From Clostridia bacterium (GTDB taxonomy: Bacteria; Bacillota; Clostridia; Christensenellales; CAG-138), in assembly GCA_030527165.1 (NCBI GenBank), contig JAUNBH010000004.1, positions 11,241 to 56,235 of the forward strand: a stretch of 44,995 nt of DNA. The letters run 5' to 3'. Under the pieces are notes generated by a model that saw only the letters and a program-made list of their open reading frames with translations, did no database searches and had not been told where the DNA came from. Each line of letters starts with the position of its first letter. Positions within the stretch are counted from its first letter, which is position 1. Of the stretch, positions 24,384 to 33,504 are shown in pieces. The position numbers were made by a program, and so were the translations under genes.

Positions 24384-26523
24384 CGCATTCCGAACGGCGA
24401 TGCGACCGGTTGTTGCGGGCGCACTTGTTTTTGCCGTGTTCGTACTGACTTCGCTGGTTGCGATGGCGATATTGCTTCCGGTGCGATATGACATAAACAC
24501 GGGCGATATAGCGACGACGACTATACGCGCAACTCGTGACATATCAGACGACATAACTGCGGAGCGGCTCAGAGAAGAGGCGAGAAACGCCGTGGAGCCG
24601 ATATACTTTGTAGATGAGGAGCTTATTCTAAGTCTCAGTTCGCAAGTCGAGGCGTTCTTTGAGGCGCTGACGAATGTGCGCGGTCAGGCTCGCTCCATAG
24701 TCGCTTCCACTGACGGCGCCAGTCTTCCGGTCAACGCTCAGGAATGGCAGAGCGCGCTCGGCACGCTCAACGTTCAAACGCTGCGCGAATCAATAACGCC
24801 ATCGCTCTCGCAGGAGCAACTGCTTGCGGTGCTGTCGGCGGACGAGGAAGAACTGTTCGCGTTGGAAAATATAGTAAAGCCCAAAATCAGCACAAATCTC
24901 GAGTACCTCTCGGCGGACAGAGTTGATGCGGTAAAGAGTCTGTGTTCCAGGGAGCTTGAAGCCGCTCAGCTGTCACAGGAGCTAAAGGCCATAGGGAATT
25001 TGCTGTTTGAGGAGTTTTTGCAGCCGACTTATCTCATTGACGAGGACGCGACCGAGGAGGCAAGACGGCAGGCGGCGCTTAGCGTGGATACTTCAAGCTG
25101 TGTAATCGAGAGGGGCGCAATAATCGTCTCCGAGGGCAGCCGTGTGACTACTTCACAGTATGCGCTGCTGGCGGCGCTTGACCTGATCGAGGACGGCGCT
25201 GACGACTCCGCGGTCGTATTTGGCGTGTCGACGTTCCTGTTCTTGGCATTCGCCGCCTACTACATCGTGATGAACGCATGCGCTCCTGACGTCATAAGGG
25301 ACGCCAAGCGCATGCTCATCGTCGTCGCATCAATGGCAGCGTCCATACTGCTCTACTGGGCGTCCAGGGAGCTCTCTGTGTTGTTGGTGCCGTATGTGCT
25401 CACGCCTGTGCTCTGCGCCGTTTTGGTGGACACAAAGACGGCATATGCTACTACGATTCTCACTTCGCTCGTGTTCGCGGTCTGCAGCTCAGGCTCGGCA
25501 GGCGTGTTCTCAGCGGATTCGTTCATAGTCACGGCGGTTTCCATCGCCTCCGGGTGTGCGGGCGTAGCGCTGCTCAACGGGCGCGGCATGTCGCGCACCT
25601 CTATGATGGTGTCCGGCGCTGTTGCTGCGGCTGTGGCTATACTTATGAGCGCCATGGTGGGTGTAGCATATGAGTCATTATTATCCGACGTGCTCATGGA
25701 TTGCCTGTGGGTGTTCATAGGCGTTGCGACATCCATAGTAATATGCATAGGCACTATGCCGCTGTGGGAGCAGGTGTTCTCCCTGGCGACCGAGATGCGC
25801 CTGAACGAGCTGTCGAGCCTCAACCATCCGCTCTTGAAGCGGCTGGAGTCGGAGGCTACGGGCACATACCAGCACTGTTTGAATGTAGGTGCAATGGCGG
25901 AAGCCGCCGCAGCGGCGATTGGCGCAAACGCAGCTCTTGCCAGGGTCGGAGGTTATTATCACGACGTTGGAAAGCTGACGCGACCGAGCTATTTCATCGA
26001 AAACCAGGCGCCGAATTCAAATATTCACGACACGTTGGAGCCGGAAAAGAGCGCGCAGTACATTGCCGCGCACCAGAGCGACGGCGCAGCGCTCCTGACT
26101 AAGTACAAACTGCCGAAGGCGGTTATAAAGATTGCGGCAGAGCATCACGGCAATTCACTCCTCGTTCAATTCTATCGTTTGGCGCAAGAGCGGGCCGCTT
26201 CGGGCGAAACCGTACCCGAGAAGCCCTTCAGGTATACGGGGCAGCGGCCGTCCACGGTTGAAGGCGCCATAGTTACGCTCGCCGACTGTTGCGAGGCAGC
26301 AGTGCGCGCGTTGAAGCAGAACGACCGCGAGGCGATAGAGAAGCGCGTGCGCAGCGTGGTATATGCCGGCTGCAGCGGGCCTGATACCATACTGTCGAAT
26401 TGCCCTCTGACCATGAAGCAGATAGCTGTGATAGAGCGTTCGTTTGTGCGCACGCTCTCCGGAATGAAGCACGAACGCATAGAGTACGCGCAGAGTTCGG
26501 GGACGGCCGGGGGTGATGAGTAG
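24358..26523 (+). CDS. pgpH: 7TM-HD family cyclic-di-AMP phosphodiesterase (PgpH/YqfF)
   Basis: A 721-residue protein. An N-terminal membrane span is followed by a large extracytoplasmic region (to about residue 290), then about seven membrane spans, and a cytoplasmic HD domain. The metal ligands are visible as His in TYQHCLN (near 502), His-Asp in YYHDVGK (near 533), His in AAHQSDG, His in AEHHGN, and Asp in TLADCCE. In Listeria this family degrades c-di-AMP, an essential second messenger linked to potassium and wall homeostasis. AAGGAGG at 24347-24353 marks the ATG at 24358. It overlaps ybeY by one base. Confidence 0.93.
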   Translation: MERKRKRTDAFRTAMRPVVAGALVFAVFVLTSLVAMAILLPVRYDINTGDIATTTIRATRDISDDITAERLREEARNAVEPIYFVDEELILSLSSQVEAFFEALTNVRGQARSIVASTDGASLPVNAQEWQSALGTLNVQTLRESITPSLSQEQLLAVLSADEEELFALENIVKPKISTNLEYLSADRVDAVKSLCSRELEAAQLSQELKAIGNLLFEEFLQPTYLIDEDATEEARRQAALSVDTSSCVIERGAIIVSEGSRVTTSQYALLAALDLIEDGADDSAVVFGVSTFLFLAFAAYYIVMNACAPDVIRDAKRMLIVVASMAASILLYWASRELSVLLVPYVLTPVLCAVLVDTKTAYATTILTSLVFAVCSSGSAGVFSADSFIVTAVSIASGCAGVALLNGRGMSRTSMMVSGAVAAAVAILMSAMVGVAYESLLSDVLMDCLWVFIGVATSIVICIGTMPLWEQVFSLATEMRLNELSSLNHPLLKRLESEATGTYQHCLNVGAMAEAAAAAIGANAALARVGGYYHDVGKLTRPSYFIENQAPNSNIHDTLEPEKSAQYIAAHQSDGAALLTKYKLPKAVIKIAAEHHGNSLLVQFYRLAQERAASGETVPEKPFRYTGQRPSTVEGAIVTLADCCEAAVRALKQNDREAIEKRVRSVVYAGCSGPDTILSNCPLTMKQIAVIERSFVRTLSGMKHERIEYAQSSGTAGGDE

Positions 26524-26963
26524 TGGTTGACATCACATACCAATGTGAAGGCGTCCCGGATGCGCTGTCGGCGGTAGTCGAGGCGGCGATAGAGGCAGCG
26601 CTTGACAGGCATGCGGCTGTCGGTCAGGTGTCGGTGCTGTTCATGGACGACGGTGGAATCCGGCGCCTAAACTGCGAGTACAGGGGCAAGGATACACCGA
26701 CGGACGTGCTGAGCTTTCCCGCTGCCGAGGGAGGGGATTTGCCGTCATTGCCGGACGCGTTCCTGGGCGATATCGCAATATCATATGACAGAGTGTTGGC
26801 ACAGGCGGAGGAATATGGGCATTCTATTGAGCGAGAGACGGCGTTTTTGGCTGTGCACGGCTGCCTGCACCTGTTGGGCTACGACCACATGACCGCACAG
26901 GACGAGAGCCGAATGTTTGGCGTTCAACGTGAGATACTTGATAAACTGGGGGTTTTGAGATGA
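26523..26963 (+). CDS. ybeY: Endoribonuclease YbeY (rRNA maturation)
   Basis: A 146-residue metalloprotein with the signature HGCLHLLGYDH, whose three histidines bind zinc. YbeY takes part in 16S rRNA 3'-end maturation and ribosome quality control. The GTG start uses the last base of the upstream stop codon. In Bacillus the diacylglycerol kinase gene dgkA usually follows, but here cdd follows directly with an ATGA overlap, so dgkA is missing from the set. Confidence 0.95.
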   Translation: MVDITYQCEGVPDALSAVVEAAIEAALDRHAAVGQVSVLFMDDGGIRRLNCEYRGKDTPTDVLSFPAAEGGDLPSLPDAFLGDIAISYDRVLAQAEEYGHSIERETAFLAVHGCLHLLGYDHMTAQDESRMFGVQREILDKLGVLR

Positions 26964-27382
26964 GAACCGTACTGCACGACATCGAGATTAAGAATCTCAT
27001 CAGACAGGCGGATGAGGCAAAGTACAGGGCATATGTGCCGTACTCGCACTTTCGGGTTGGAGCCTGCCTGAAGAGTGCTTCGGGGGCGTACTACCTTGGG
27101 GCAAATATTGAGAATATGTCGTATGGCGTAACAAACTGCGCGGAGAGGACTGCGCTGTTTAGGGCAGTGTTTGAGGGTGAGCGGCGCTTCGAGGCGCTCG
27201 CAGTCATATCGGACAGCCCGAATTACACTCTGCCGTGCGGCGCTTGCAGGCAGGCGCTGTCGGAGTTCTGCGACGCGGACATGCCCGTCATATGTGCAAA
27301 CCGCAGCGGCGGATACGAGGTGTTTGCCTTTTCGGAGCTGCTTCCGCACGCATTCTCGCCGCGCGACATGGAGATAGACTAA
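26960..27382 (+). CDS. cdd: Cytidine deaminase
   Basis: A 140-residue zinc enzyme that deaminates cytidine and deoxycytidine in pyrimidine salvage. The active-site motif is TNCAERTAL, which carries the Cys ligand and catalytic Glu, and the second zinc pair is in LPCGACRQAL. The substrate-binding segment AYVPYSHFRVGA is intact. It is the homotetrameric small type by length. It overlaps ybeY by four bases and the era start codon directly abuts its stop. Confidence 0.95.
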   Translation: MRTVLHDIEIKNLIRQADEAKYRAYVPYSHFRVGACLKSASGAYYLGANIENMSYGVTNCAERTALFRAVFEGERRFEALAVISDSPNYTLPCGACRQALSEFCDADMPVICANRSGGYEVFAFSELLPHAFSPRDMEID

Positions 27383-28264
27383 ATGAGCTTCCGGTCTGGG
27401 TTCATTACGGTAGTCGGCTCTCCTAATGTGGGAAAGTCGACCCTCATTAACGCCATGGTCGGCCAGAAGATAACCATCGTCTCGGAGCGCGCGCAGACTA
27501 CGCGAAACCGGATACTGGGAGTCGTGACGCGCAAGGATTATCAGCTCGTGTTCATAGACACGCCCGGAATAACCAATCCGAGAAACAAGCTGGGCGGTTA
27601 TATGCTCAAGATTGCGCTCGATTCCCTGAATGAAGTTGAAGCGGTGCTGTTCATGATAGATGCGACGGTGGGGATAGGCGAGAAGGACGAGCTGATAATC
27701 GCGAAGCTGAGGGGCGTAAAAGCGCCGGTGCTCGCGGCCATTAACAAGATTGACAGCGCAAGCGTCTCCGATATCGAGTCGATAGAGGCGCGGCTAAGCG
27801 AGGAGAGCTTCGTCGAGCAGGTAATCCGGATTTCGGCGAAGTACGGCGATCGGGTACCTGCGCTTGAACGGGCGATACTCAGGTACATACCCGAGGGTCC
27901 GATGTACTACCCGGAGGACATGGTAACAGACATGCCGGAGCGTGGGATTTGCGCCGAGTTCATACGGGAAAAGGCGCTGCGCCTGCTGCGCGAGGAGATA
28001 CCGCATGGCATAGGCGTAGGTGTGGATAAGATGGAGCTGCGCGACGACATATACGACGTTTGGGCCACTATCTACTGCGAGCGCGAGGGGCACAAGGGCA
28101 TAATAATAGGCAAGCATGGCGCTATGCTTAAGCAAATCGGCACGGAAGCGCGCCATGAAATGACTTGGCTCTTGGGTACCAGGGTCAATCTCCAGTTATG
28201 GGTCAAGGTCAAGCCCGACTGGCGCAACAATATAAGCGTAATGCACGAACTGGGCTACGAGTGA
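27383..28264 (+). CDS. era: GTPase Era
   Basis: A 293-residue ribosome-assembly GTPase. G1 is GSPNVGKSTLINA, G3 is DTPG and G4 is NKID. The C-terminal KH domain contains GHKGIIIGKHGAMLKQIG, which binds the 3' end of 16S rRNA. It functionally matches YbeY in the same operon, since both act on 16S rRNA maturation. The ATG follows the cdd stop with no gap. The last ten bases overlap, in antisense, the 3' end of the small yqzL-like gene. Confidence 0.97.
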   Translation: MSFRSGFITVVGSPNVGKSTLINAMVGQKITIVSERAQTTRNRILGVVTRKDYQLVFIDTPGITNPRNKLGGYMLKIALDSLNEVEAVLFMIDATVGIGEKDELIIAKLRGVKAPVLAAINKIDSASVSDIESIEARLSEESFVEQVIRISAKYGDRVPALERAILRYIPEGPMYYPEDMVTDMPERGICAEFIREKALRLLREEIPHGIGVGVDKMELRDDIYDVWATIYCEREGHKGIIIGKHGAMLKQIGTEARHEMTWLLGTRVNLQLWVKVKPDWRNNISVMHELGYE

Positions 28265-28377
28265 TCTTTGTCGGGCGACGCTTGGTTCTCCAGTTCCTTT
28301 TTGTACAGCAAGTACGCGTCAACGCTGCCTGTGCTGATGAACAGTTTCCAGTAATGCTGTGCTCTGTTTGACTTCAT
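28255..28377 (-). CDS. yqzL: YqzL-like small protein, 40 residues, inverted orientation
   Basis: A 40-residue frame on the minus strand with an ideal ribosome-binding site: GGGAGGA six bases before the ATG at 28377. The core WKLFISTGSVDAYLLYKK matches my memory of the YqzL family, which in Bacillus subtilis lies between era and recO. Function is unknown. Here it occupies the same place but is transcribed toward era and away from recO. It converges with era, overlapping its 3' end by ten bases. Its length and position make it easy for gene callers to miss. Confidence 0.8.
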   Translation of the reverse strand: MKSNRAQHYWKLFISTGSVDAYLLYKKELENQASPDKDHS

Positions 28378-28380
28378 TGT

Positions 28381-28438
28381 GTATCCTCCCGGCGTTCGGC
28401 TGATATCTTACATTTTGTAGAACACACGCGGAGGATAC
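28381..28438. repeat. 9-base inverted repeat between yqzL-like gene and recO
   Basis: GTATCCTCC (28381-28389) and GGAGGATAC (28430-28438) are perfect inverted copies. The left arm contains the yqzL ribosome-binding site on the minus strand. The right arm looks like a ribosome-binding site on the plus strand but lies 19 bases from the recO start, so it serves recO poorly. Confidence 0.7.
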
Positions 28439-28457
28439 TGAGAAAAAATGGTGACCT

Positions 28458-29198
28458 ATGCCTCTTGAAAAACTGTCCGGAATAGTGCTGCGATATGCCG
28501 ACTATCGTGATAACGACAGAATACTGACTGTTTTTACTCGCGAAAAGGGCAAGCTCTCCATCGCATCGAGGGGCTGCAAGCGACAAAACAGCCCACTGCA
28601 GAGCGCATCTCAGCTCTTCGCCTACTCGGAGATGGTGGCTTATAGCGGGCGAGGGAAGTATTCGCTTAACTCTGCGGATTTGTGCGAGGCGTTCTATCCA
28701 TTGAGGGAGGATATCGTCAAGTTCGAGTGCGCCAGTTTCATGTTGGCGCTGAGCGACTTTATAACAGGCGAGGAGGAGCCGTCCGAGGCGCTCTTTACGC
28801 TCTTGTATCACTGTTTGAGTTATACGGCTTACTCCGATATGGATCCCATGGATGTTTCGCTCTGCCTTGCCGTGCGTGCACTTACGGTATCCGGTTATTC
28901 GCCAAAGCTTACGTCGTGCGTGCGCTGCGGTGCGAAGCTCAATGACCGGCGGCGGGTGCGGTTTGCACCGCAGCTGGGCGGTTCGGTGTGCAACGACTGT
29001 TCCGGCGAGCATATGGAGGTAAGCGCGCTCACGCTTGAGGCCATGCGGCGCATGTCGCTCCTGGAGGACAAGCAGCTTCGCAACGTCAGACTGCCCTCTG
29101 AAGTGAGGCGGGAGCTTACGGCGGTGGTAAAGGCGTACTATCTCTGCATCTATGACGGCGTTGAGCGATGTTTTGACATCTTAGCGAGAGCAAAGTAA
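28458..29198 (+). CDS. recO: DNA repair protein RecO
   Basis: A 246-residue recombination mediator that helps load RecA onto SSB-coated DNA with RecR. The N-terminal OB-fold begins KLSGIVLRYADYRDNDRILT, and the GKLSIASRGCKR loop follows. A zinc-type cluster is present as CVRCGAKL and later CNDC. GGTGA close to ATG 28458 is a weak ribosome-binding site with a short spacer. An upstream ATG at 28448 would give only six codons in another frame. The position after era is the usual Firmicute arrangement. Confidence 0.93.
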   Translation: MPLEKLSGIVLRYADYRDNDRILTVFTREKGKLSIASRGCKRQNSPLQSASQLFAYSEMVAYSGRGKYSLNSADLCEAFYPLREDIVKFECASFMLALSDFITGEEEPSEALFTLLYHCLSYTAYSDMDPMDVSLCLAVRALTVSGYSPKLTSCVRCGAKLNDRRRVRFAPQLGGSVCNDCSGEHMEVSALTLEAMRRMSLLEDKQLRNVRLPSEVRRELTAVVKAYYLCIYDGVERCFDILARAK

Positions 29199-29240
29199 AC
29201 TATTTTTTACAGAAGGCCGCACAAATCGAGCATAATAAGA

Positions 29241-29269
29241 TTGAATTCAAACTCACAGCCGTTTATAAT
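29241..29269 (+). promoter_or_regulatory. ppdK promoter
   Basis: TTGAAT (29241-29246), 17 bases, TATAAT (29264-29269). The leader before the ATG at 29309 is about 33 bases. Confidence 0.78.
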
Positions 29270-29308
29270 GACTTGTTAACTATTTTTAAGAGAACCACGG
29301 AGGTAACT

Positions 29309-31936
29309 ATGGCGACAAAGTATGTCTATTTGTTTTCGGAAGGCAATGCGTCCATGCGCAACCTTTTAGGCGGTAAGGGAGCGAATCTCGCCGAAATGAT
29401 AGGATTGGGCATGCCGGTGCCGTTTGGCTTCACGGTAACGACCGAAGCGTGCACCAGGTATTACGAGGACGGCGAGCGTATAAGCCCTGAAATCGAGGCT
29501 GAGATTTACGAGTACATCGGCAAGCTTGAGGCTCACACCGGCAAGAAGTTCGGTGACCTGGAGAATCCGCTTCTCGTTTCGGTGCGTTCCGGCGCGCGCG
29601 CTTCGATGCCCGGCATGATGGATACGATACTCAATCTCGGACTCAACGACGAGGTGGTCGAGAGCTTCGCGAAGAAGACAAATAACCCCCGGTTTGCATA
29701 TGACTCATATCGCAGGTTTATTCAGATGTACTCCGACGTCGTCATGGAAGTTGGCAAGAAGTACTTTGAAACGCTGATAGACGAACTGAAAGAGAGAAAG
29801 GGCGTGACCTTGGACACGGAGCTGACCGCGGACGATCTCAAGTACCTGGCGGAGCAGTTCAAGGCCGAGTATAAGGCGAAGATAGGCGAAGATTTCCCGT
29901 CCGATCCCAAGCAGCAGCTAATGGGCGCCATCCGCGCGGTATTTCGCAGCTGGAACAACGACCGGGCGATTTACTATCGCAGGATGAACGATATCCCCGC
30001 GTCGTGGGGCACGGCAGTAAACGTACAGATGATGGTGTTTGGCAACACGGGCGATACGTCCGGCACGGGCGTGGCGTTCACACGCAACCCGGCTACTGGT
30101 GAGAAGGCGCTCTTTGGCGAATTCTTGATGAACGCCCAGGGCGAGGATGTGGTGGCAGGCGTGCGCACTCCTCAGAAGATAGAGCAGCTCAAGGCGGTCA
30201 TGCCGGAAGCTTACGATCAGTTTGTGGAGATTTGCGGCAAGCTCGAAGCGCATTACAGGGATATGCAGGATATGGAGTTTACCATAGAAGAGGGTAAGCT
30301 CTACATGCTCCAGACCAGGAGCGGAAAGCGCACAGCTGCCGCCGCTCTGAAGATTGCCTGTGATCTCGTGGACGAGGGCATGAGGAGCATCGAGGAAGCC
30401 GTGCTCATGGTCGACCCCAAGCAGCTCGACGCACTGCTCCATCCCACGTTTGACGCTGCAGCCATTAAGTCTGCGAAGCCCATTGGACAGGGCCTGGCAG
30501 CTTCTCCCGGAGCTGCGTGCGGCCGCGTGGTATTCACAGCCGAGGACGCAACGCAGTGGGCCGTTGAAAGGGGAGAGAAGGTCGTGCTCGTCAGATTGGA
30601 AACAAGCCCTGAGGATATAGAGGGCATGTTCCACTCACAGGGCATACTGACCGTACGCGGCGGTATGACGTCGCACGCGGCTGTCGTCGCACGCGGCATG
30701 GGCGCGTGCTGCGTTTCGGGCTGCGGCGATATAAAGATCGATGAGGAGAACAAGCGATTCGAGCTCGGAGGACAGGTGTTCAACGAGGGCGATTGGATTT
30801 CGATAGACGGCTCCACCGGCTACATTTACGGTGAGGCAGTCAATACGGTCGAAGCGGCAATATCCGGCGACTTCGAGCGGCTCATGCGCTGGGCGGACTC
30901 CATCCGCACGCTCAAGGTGCGCACGAATGCAGATAATCCGCGTGATGCCGCGGTTGCCGTTAAGTTCGGCGCAGAAGGCATAGGCCTCTGCCGCACCGAG
31001 CATATGTTCTTCGAGGAGGACAGGATTCCCGCGGTTCGCGAGATGATAGTGGCCGATAATGTCGAGGCGCGGAAAAAGGCGCTCGAGAAGCTCCTGCCCA
31101 TGCAGCGCTCCGACTTTGAGGGTATATACATGGCTATGGAGGAGCGCCCGGTTACCATTCGCTTCCTGGATCCGCCCCTGCATGAGTTCCTTCCGCACAA
31201 GGACGAGGAGATAGCGGCGCTCGCCAAGGACATGGGCCTGACTTTTGAGCAGCTCAAGGCTACGGTAAACGGCCTCCACGAGTTCAATCCCATGATGGGT
31301 CATCGTGGCTGCCGTCTTACAGTCACCTACCCTGAGATTGCGCAGATGCAGACCCGCGCCGTGATAGAAGCAGCTATCAACGTCCGCCAGAGGACGGGGC
31401 TCAACATTGTGCCGGAAATTATGATACCCTTGGTAGGCGAAGTAAAAGAGCTCGCATATGTTAAGGAGTTTGTCGACGCGACGGCCCGCCAGGTAATGGA
31501 GGAGATGGGTGTGGAAATAGAGTACCTCGTCGGCACTATGATTGAGATACCCCGCGCCGCGCTGACGGCGGATTGCGTAGCGAAGCAGGCGGAGTTCTTC
31601 TCTTTCGGCACAAACGACTTGACTCAGATGACGTTTGGCTTCAGCCGTGACGATGCCGGCAAGTTCCTCAGTGCCTACTATGAGAAGGGCATATACGAGT
31701 CGGACCCGTTCGCGCGCCTCGACCAGACCGGCGTGGGCAAGCTCGTTGAGATGGCCGCCGATTTGGGCAGAAAGACGCGTCCCAACATCAAGCTGGGAAT
31801 ATGCGGCGAGCACGGGGGAGATCCCTCGAGCATCGACTTCTGTTACAAGGTGGGGCTCGATTATGTTTCATGCTCGCCCTACCGCGTGCCGATAGCGAGG
31901 CTTGCCGCTGCGCACGCCGTCCTGAAGAACAGATAA
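29309..31936 (+). CDS. ppdK: Pyruvate, phosphate dikinase
   Basis: An 875-residue enzyme interconverting pyruvate, ATP and phosphate with PEP, AMP and pyrophosphate; in anaerobes it often works in glycolysis. The N-terminal nucleotide-binding domain starts VYLFSEGNASMRNLLGGKGA. The phospho-histidine domain contains GGMTSHAAVVARGMG, and the C-terminal PEP/pyruvate barrel ends with CGEHGGDPSSIDF, carrying the catalytic Cys. GGAGG lies five bases before ATG 29309. It has its own promoter and terminator. A PpdK regulatory kinase gene, found near in some bacilli, was not seen in the window. Confidence 0.97.
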   Translation: MATKYVYLFSEGNASMRNLLGGKGANLAEMIGLGMPVPFGFTVTTEACTRYYEDGERISPEIEAEIYEYIGKLEAHTGKKFGDLENPLLVSVRSGARASMPGMMDTILNLGLNDEVVESFAKKTNNPRFAYDSYRRFIQMYSDVVMEVGKKYFETLIDELKERKGVTLDTELTADDLKYLAEQFKAEYKAKIGEDFPSDPKQQLMGAIRAVFRSWNNDRAIYYRRMNDIPASWGTAVNVQMMVFGNTGDTSGTGVAFTRNPATGEKALFGEFLMNAQGEDVVAGVRTPQKIEQLKAVMPEAYDQFVEICGKLEAHYRDMQDMEFTIEEGKLYMLQTRSGKRTAAAALKIACDLVDEGMRSIEEAVLMVDPKQLDALLHPTFDAAAIKSAKPIGQGLAASPGAACGRVVFTAEDATQWAVERGEKVVLVRLETSPEDIEGMFHSQGILTVRGGMTSHAAVVARGMGACCVSGCGDIKIDEENKRFELGGQVFNEGDWISIDGSTGYIYGEAVNTVEAAISGDFERLMRWADSIRTLKVRTNADNPRDAAVAVKFGAEGIGLCRTEHMFFEEDRIPAVREMIVADNVEARKKALEKLLPMQRSDFEGIYMAMEERPVTIRFLDPPLHEFLPHKDEEIAALAKDMGLTFEQLKATVNGLHEFNPMMGHRGCRLTVTYPEIAQMQTRAVIEAAINVRQRTGLNIVPEIMIPLVGEVKELAYVKEFVDATARQVMEEMGVEIEYLVGTMIEIPRAALTADCVAKQAEFFSFGTNDLTQMTFGFSRDDAGKFLSAYYEKGIYESDPFARLDQTGVGKLVEMAADLGRKTRPNIKLGICGEHGGDPSSIDFCYKVGLDYVSCSPYRVPIARLAAAHAVLKNR

Positions 31937-31965
31937 TAGTTCTGCGCAATAGGTTTGTGTTCAGA

Positions 31966-31993
31966 GCGCCGCTGCAGAAGCAGCGGCGCTTTT
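31966..31993 (+). terminator. Terminator of ppdK
   Basis: A perfect 10-bp stem (31966-31975 with 31980-31989), AGAA tetraloop and TTTT. It lies 29 bases after the stop codon. Confidence 0.92.
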
Positions 31994-32056
31994 GCGCCGA
32001 GCGTGCGCACATAATACCTCGTGATGTCATAAACTGCTTGTTACGACTGCGCTGAT

Positions 32057-32084
32057 TTGCAAAAGAATAAAAGTGTGATATAAT
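32057..32084 (+). promoter_or_regulatory. Promoter of the GerM-type lipoprotein gene
   Basis: TTGCAA (32057-32062), 16 bases, TATAAT (32079-32084) with an extended -10 TGA. This reads as a vegetative-type promoter although the product looks sporulation-linked. Confidence 0.75.
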
Positions 32085-32110
32085 TCGACGAAACATGCGG
32101 GAGGAGGAGT

Positions 32111-33451
32111 ATGGTGGTCTCGCTGAGAAGAATTGCAGTTATGATACTTGCGATTGCGCTCGCGCTCGTGGCGGCGTCCGGGTGCATAACGTCGCGCCCG
32201 AGCAATCTCGACCCCACTCATACACCTCATATTACCGAGAGCGAGCAGCCGGATTTGACCCCTCAAAGCAGTCCGGACGCCGCGGTGCATTCTTTGACGC
32301 TGTACATACCTAATGGGCAAGACACGGGATTTGATGCGCTGCCGTCGTCATATGACGGTACGCCGCAGGGCATTCTTGACGTCCTGTCGGAGTACGCGGC
32401 CATACCGCAGGGGACACGCGCTCTTTCATTTGTAATGAAGGTAGGCGGCGTGGAAATATCGCCCGATGCGGCTGCCGGCCACGATGCCTCGTCGATTGAC
32501 ACCGCTTTGGATTTATCTATCGAGTTTTCAGCGTGTCTCGCCGGCGATACCAGAGAGGCCTGGAAGGCCATTGGGAGCTTGGTGAACACTTTCCTTGCGT
32601 GCTACGGCATAGAGTCCATGCATGTGACGGTGGAGGGCAGCGCCGTAGTCTTGGAGGAGCATGATGCCGGAACCGCTTTTGCCCGAGTTGAGTACCCTTT
32701 GGCGCCTACCCCCACACTTGGATTGCAGTACGATATAGTCATCTATTTCCCCGACCCCAATATGATGTACTTCGTGACCGAGACGACTCAGTTTGACGGA
32801 ACCCCGCAGGGTATAATCGATGCTCTTGTGCGCTACGGCGCGCTTATAGAGGGAACGCAGGTGCTCGATTTCGATGAGACGACGCGCGTACTCGACCTGT
32901 CCGAGGAGCTTACATACACCGTTACGGCGGCGGGTTCTATGGGCGAAGTGCTCATAATGGGCTCCATAGTCAACACATTCCTCGTCTACTACGAGCTCAA
33001 CGACATTACGGTCACCTGTGATGGCGAGTACGTCATGGGTATATACGCCGATTTCAGCGGGCCGCAGGTGTTCTATGCCATGGGCGGGCTGGGAACTCAG
33101 GCAGAGGTATTTTACCCGGATTCCAACGGCGAGTACTTTCTCAGGACGACCGTCAATGTCGATGGAACGCCGCAGAGCTTGGTGGACGCCCTGATTTCAT
33201 ATGGCGCCCTCGGGAGCAACGTCCGCGTGGTAGGCTTCAACCAGGTGACGCGCACACTGGATCTCTCCGTCGAGTTCGGCGATGCAGTGCTGGTTGCCGA
33301 TGAACAGGCGGAGCGCATGCTGTTGGGCGCGGTTGTTAACACATTCTTGACCTATTATGGTTTTGACAGCATATTGCTGCTCTCAGACGGTGAGTACATT
33401 GAGAGCCCGCGTACCGTATACGAGGATCCGTTGAGCTTCTATTACCTGTAA
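32111..33451 (+). CDS. Lipoprotein with three GerM-like domains
   Basis: A 446-residue exported protein. The signal peptide ends in a lipobox with Cys25 (VAASGC). After a Pro/Thr-rich spacer come three related domains, each marked by a DGTPQ motif (residues 82, 229, 351), a later LDLS strand, and a VNTFL motif. This matches the GerM (GerMN) fold known from spore formation and germination lipoproteins; B. subtilis GerM carries two such domains, so three is unusual. It probably sits on the outer face of the cytoplasmic membrane. GAGGAGG lies right before ATG 32111. It is monocistronic between two terminators. Which stage it serves is not shown by the sequence. Confidence 0.78.
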   Translation: MVVSLRRIAVMILAIALALVAASGCITSRPSNLDPTHTPHITESEQPDLTPQSSPDAAVHSLTLYIPNGQDTGFDALPSSYDGTPQGILDVLSEYAAIPQGTRALSFVMKVGGVEISPDAAAGHDASSIDTALDLSIEFSACLAGDTREAWKAIGSLVNTFLACYGIESMHVTVEGSAVVLEEHDAGTAFARVEYPLAPTPTLGLQYDIVIYFPDPNMMYFVTETTQFDGTPQGIIDALVRYGALIEGTQVLDFDETTRVLDLSEELTYTVTAAGSMGEVLIMGSIVNTFLVYYELNDITVTCDGEYVMGIYADFSGPQVFYAMGGLGTQAEVFYPDSNGEYFLRTTVNVDGTPQSLVDALISYGALGSNVRVVGFNQVTRTLDLSVEFGDAVLVADEQAERMLLGAVVNTFLTYYGFDSILLLSDGEYIESPRTVYEDPLSFYYL

Positions 33452-33485
33452 TCGCCGCTTTCGGCGCAGCATGATGAGCAAACCG

Positions 33486-33504
33486 AACCGCATGGCGGTT
33501 TTTT
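33486..33504 (+). terminator. Terminator of the GerM-type lipoprotein gene
   Basis: A short stem AACCGC/GCGGTT (33486-33491, 33495-33500) leads into an unbroken T run. It lies 35 bases past the stop codon. The rest of the gap to dnaG holds a GCGCG/CGCGC mini-hairpin but no convincing promoter. Confidence 0.75.

Noticed and set aside
23508..24554. Minus-strand open frame of 348 codons
   Set aside because: It is antisense to phoH and pgpH, both well supported by motifs; the product is Arg-rich and resembles nothing.
30635..31813. Long open frame of 392 codons on the minus strand
   Set aside because: It is antisense to ppdK, has no ribosome-binding site or recognisable domain, and follows from the codon bias of the real gene.
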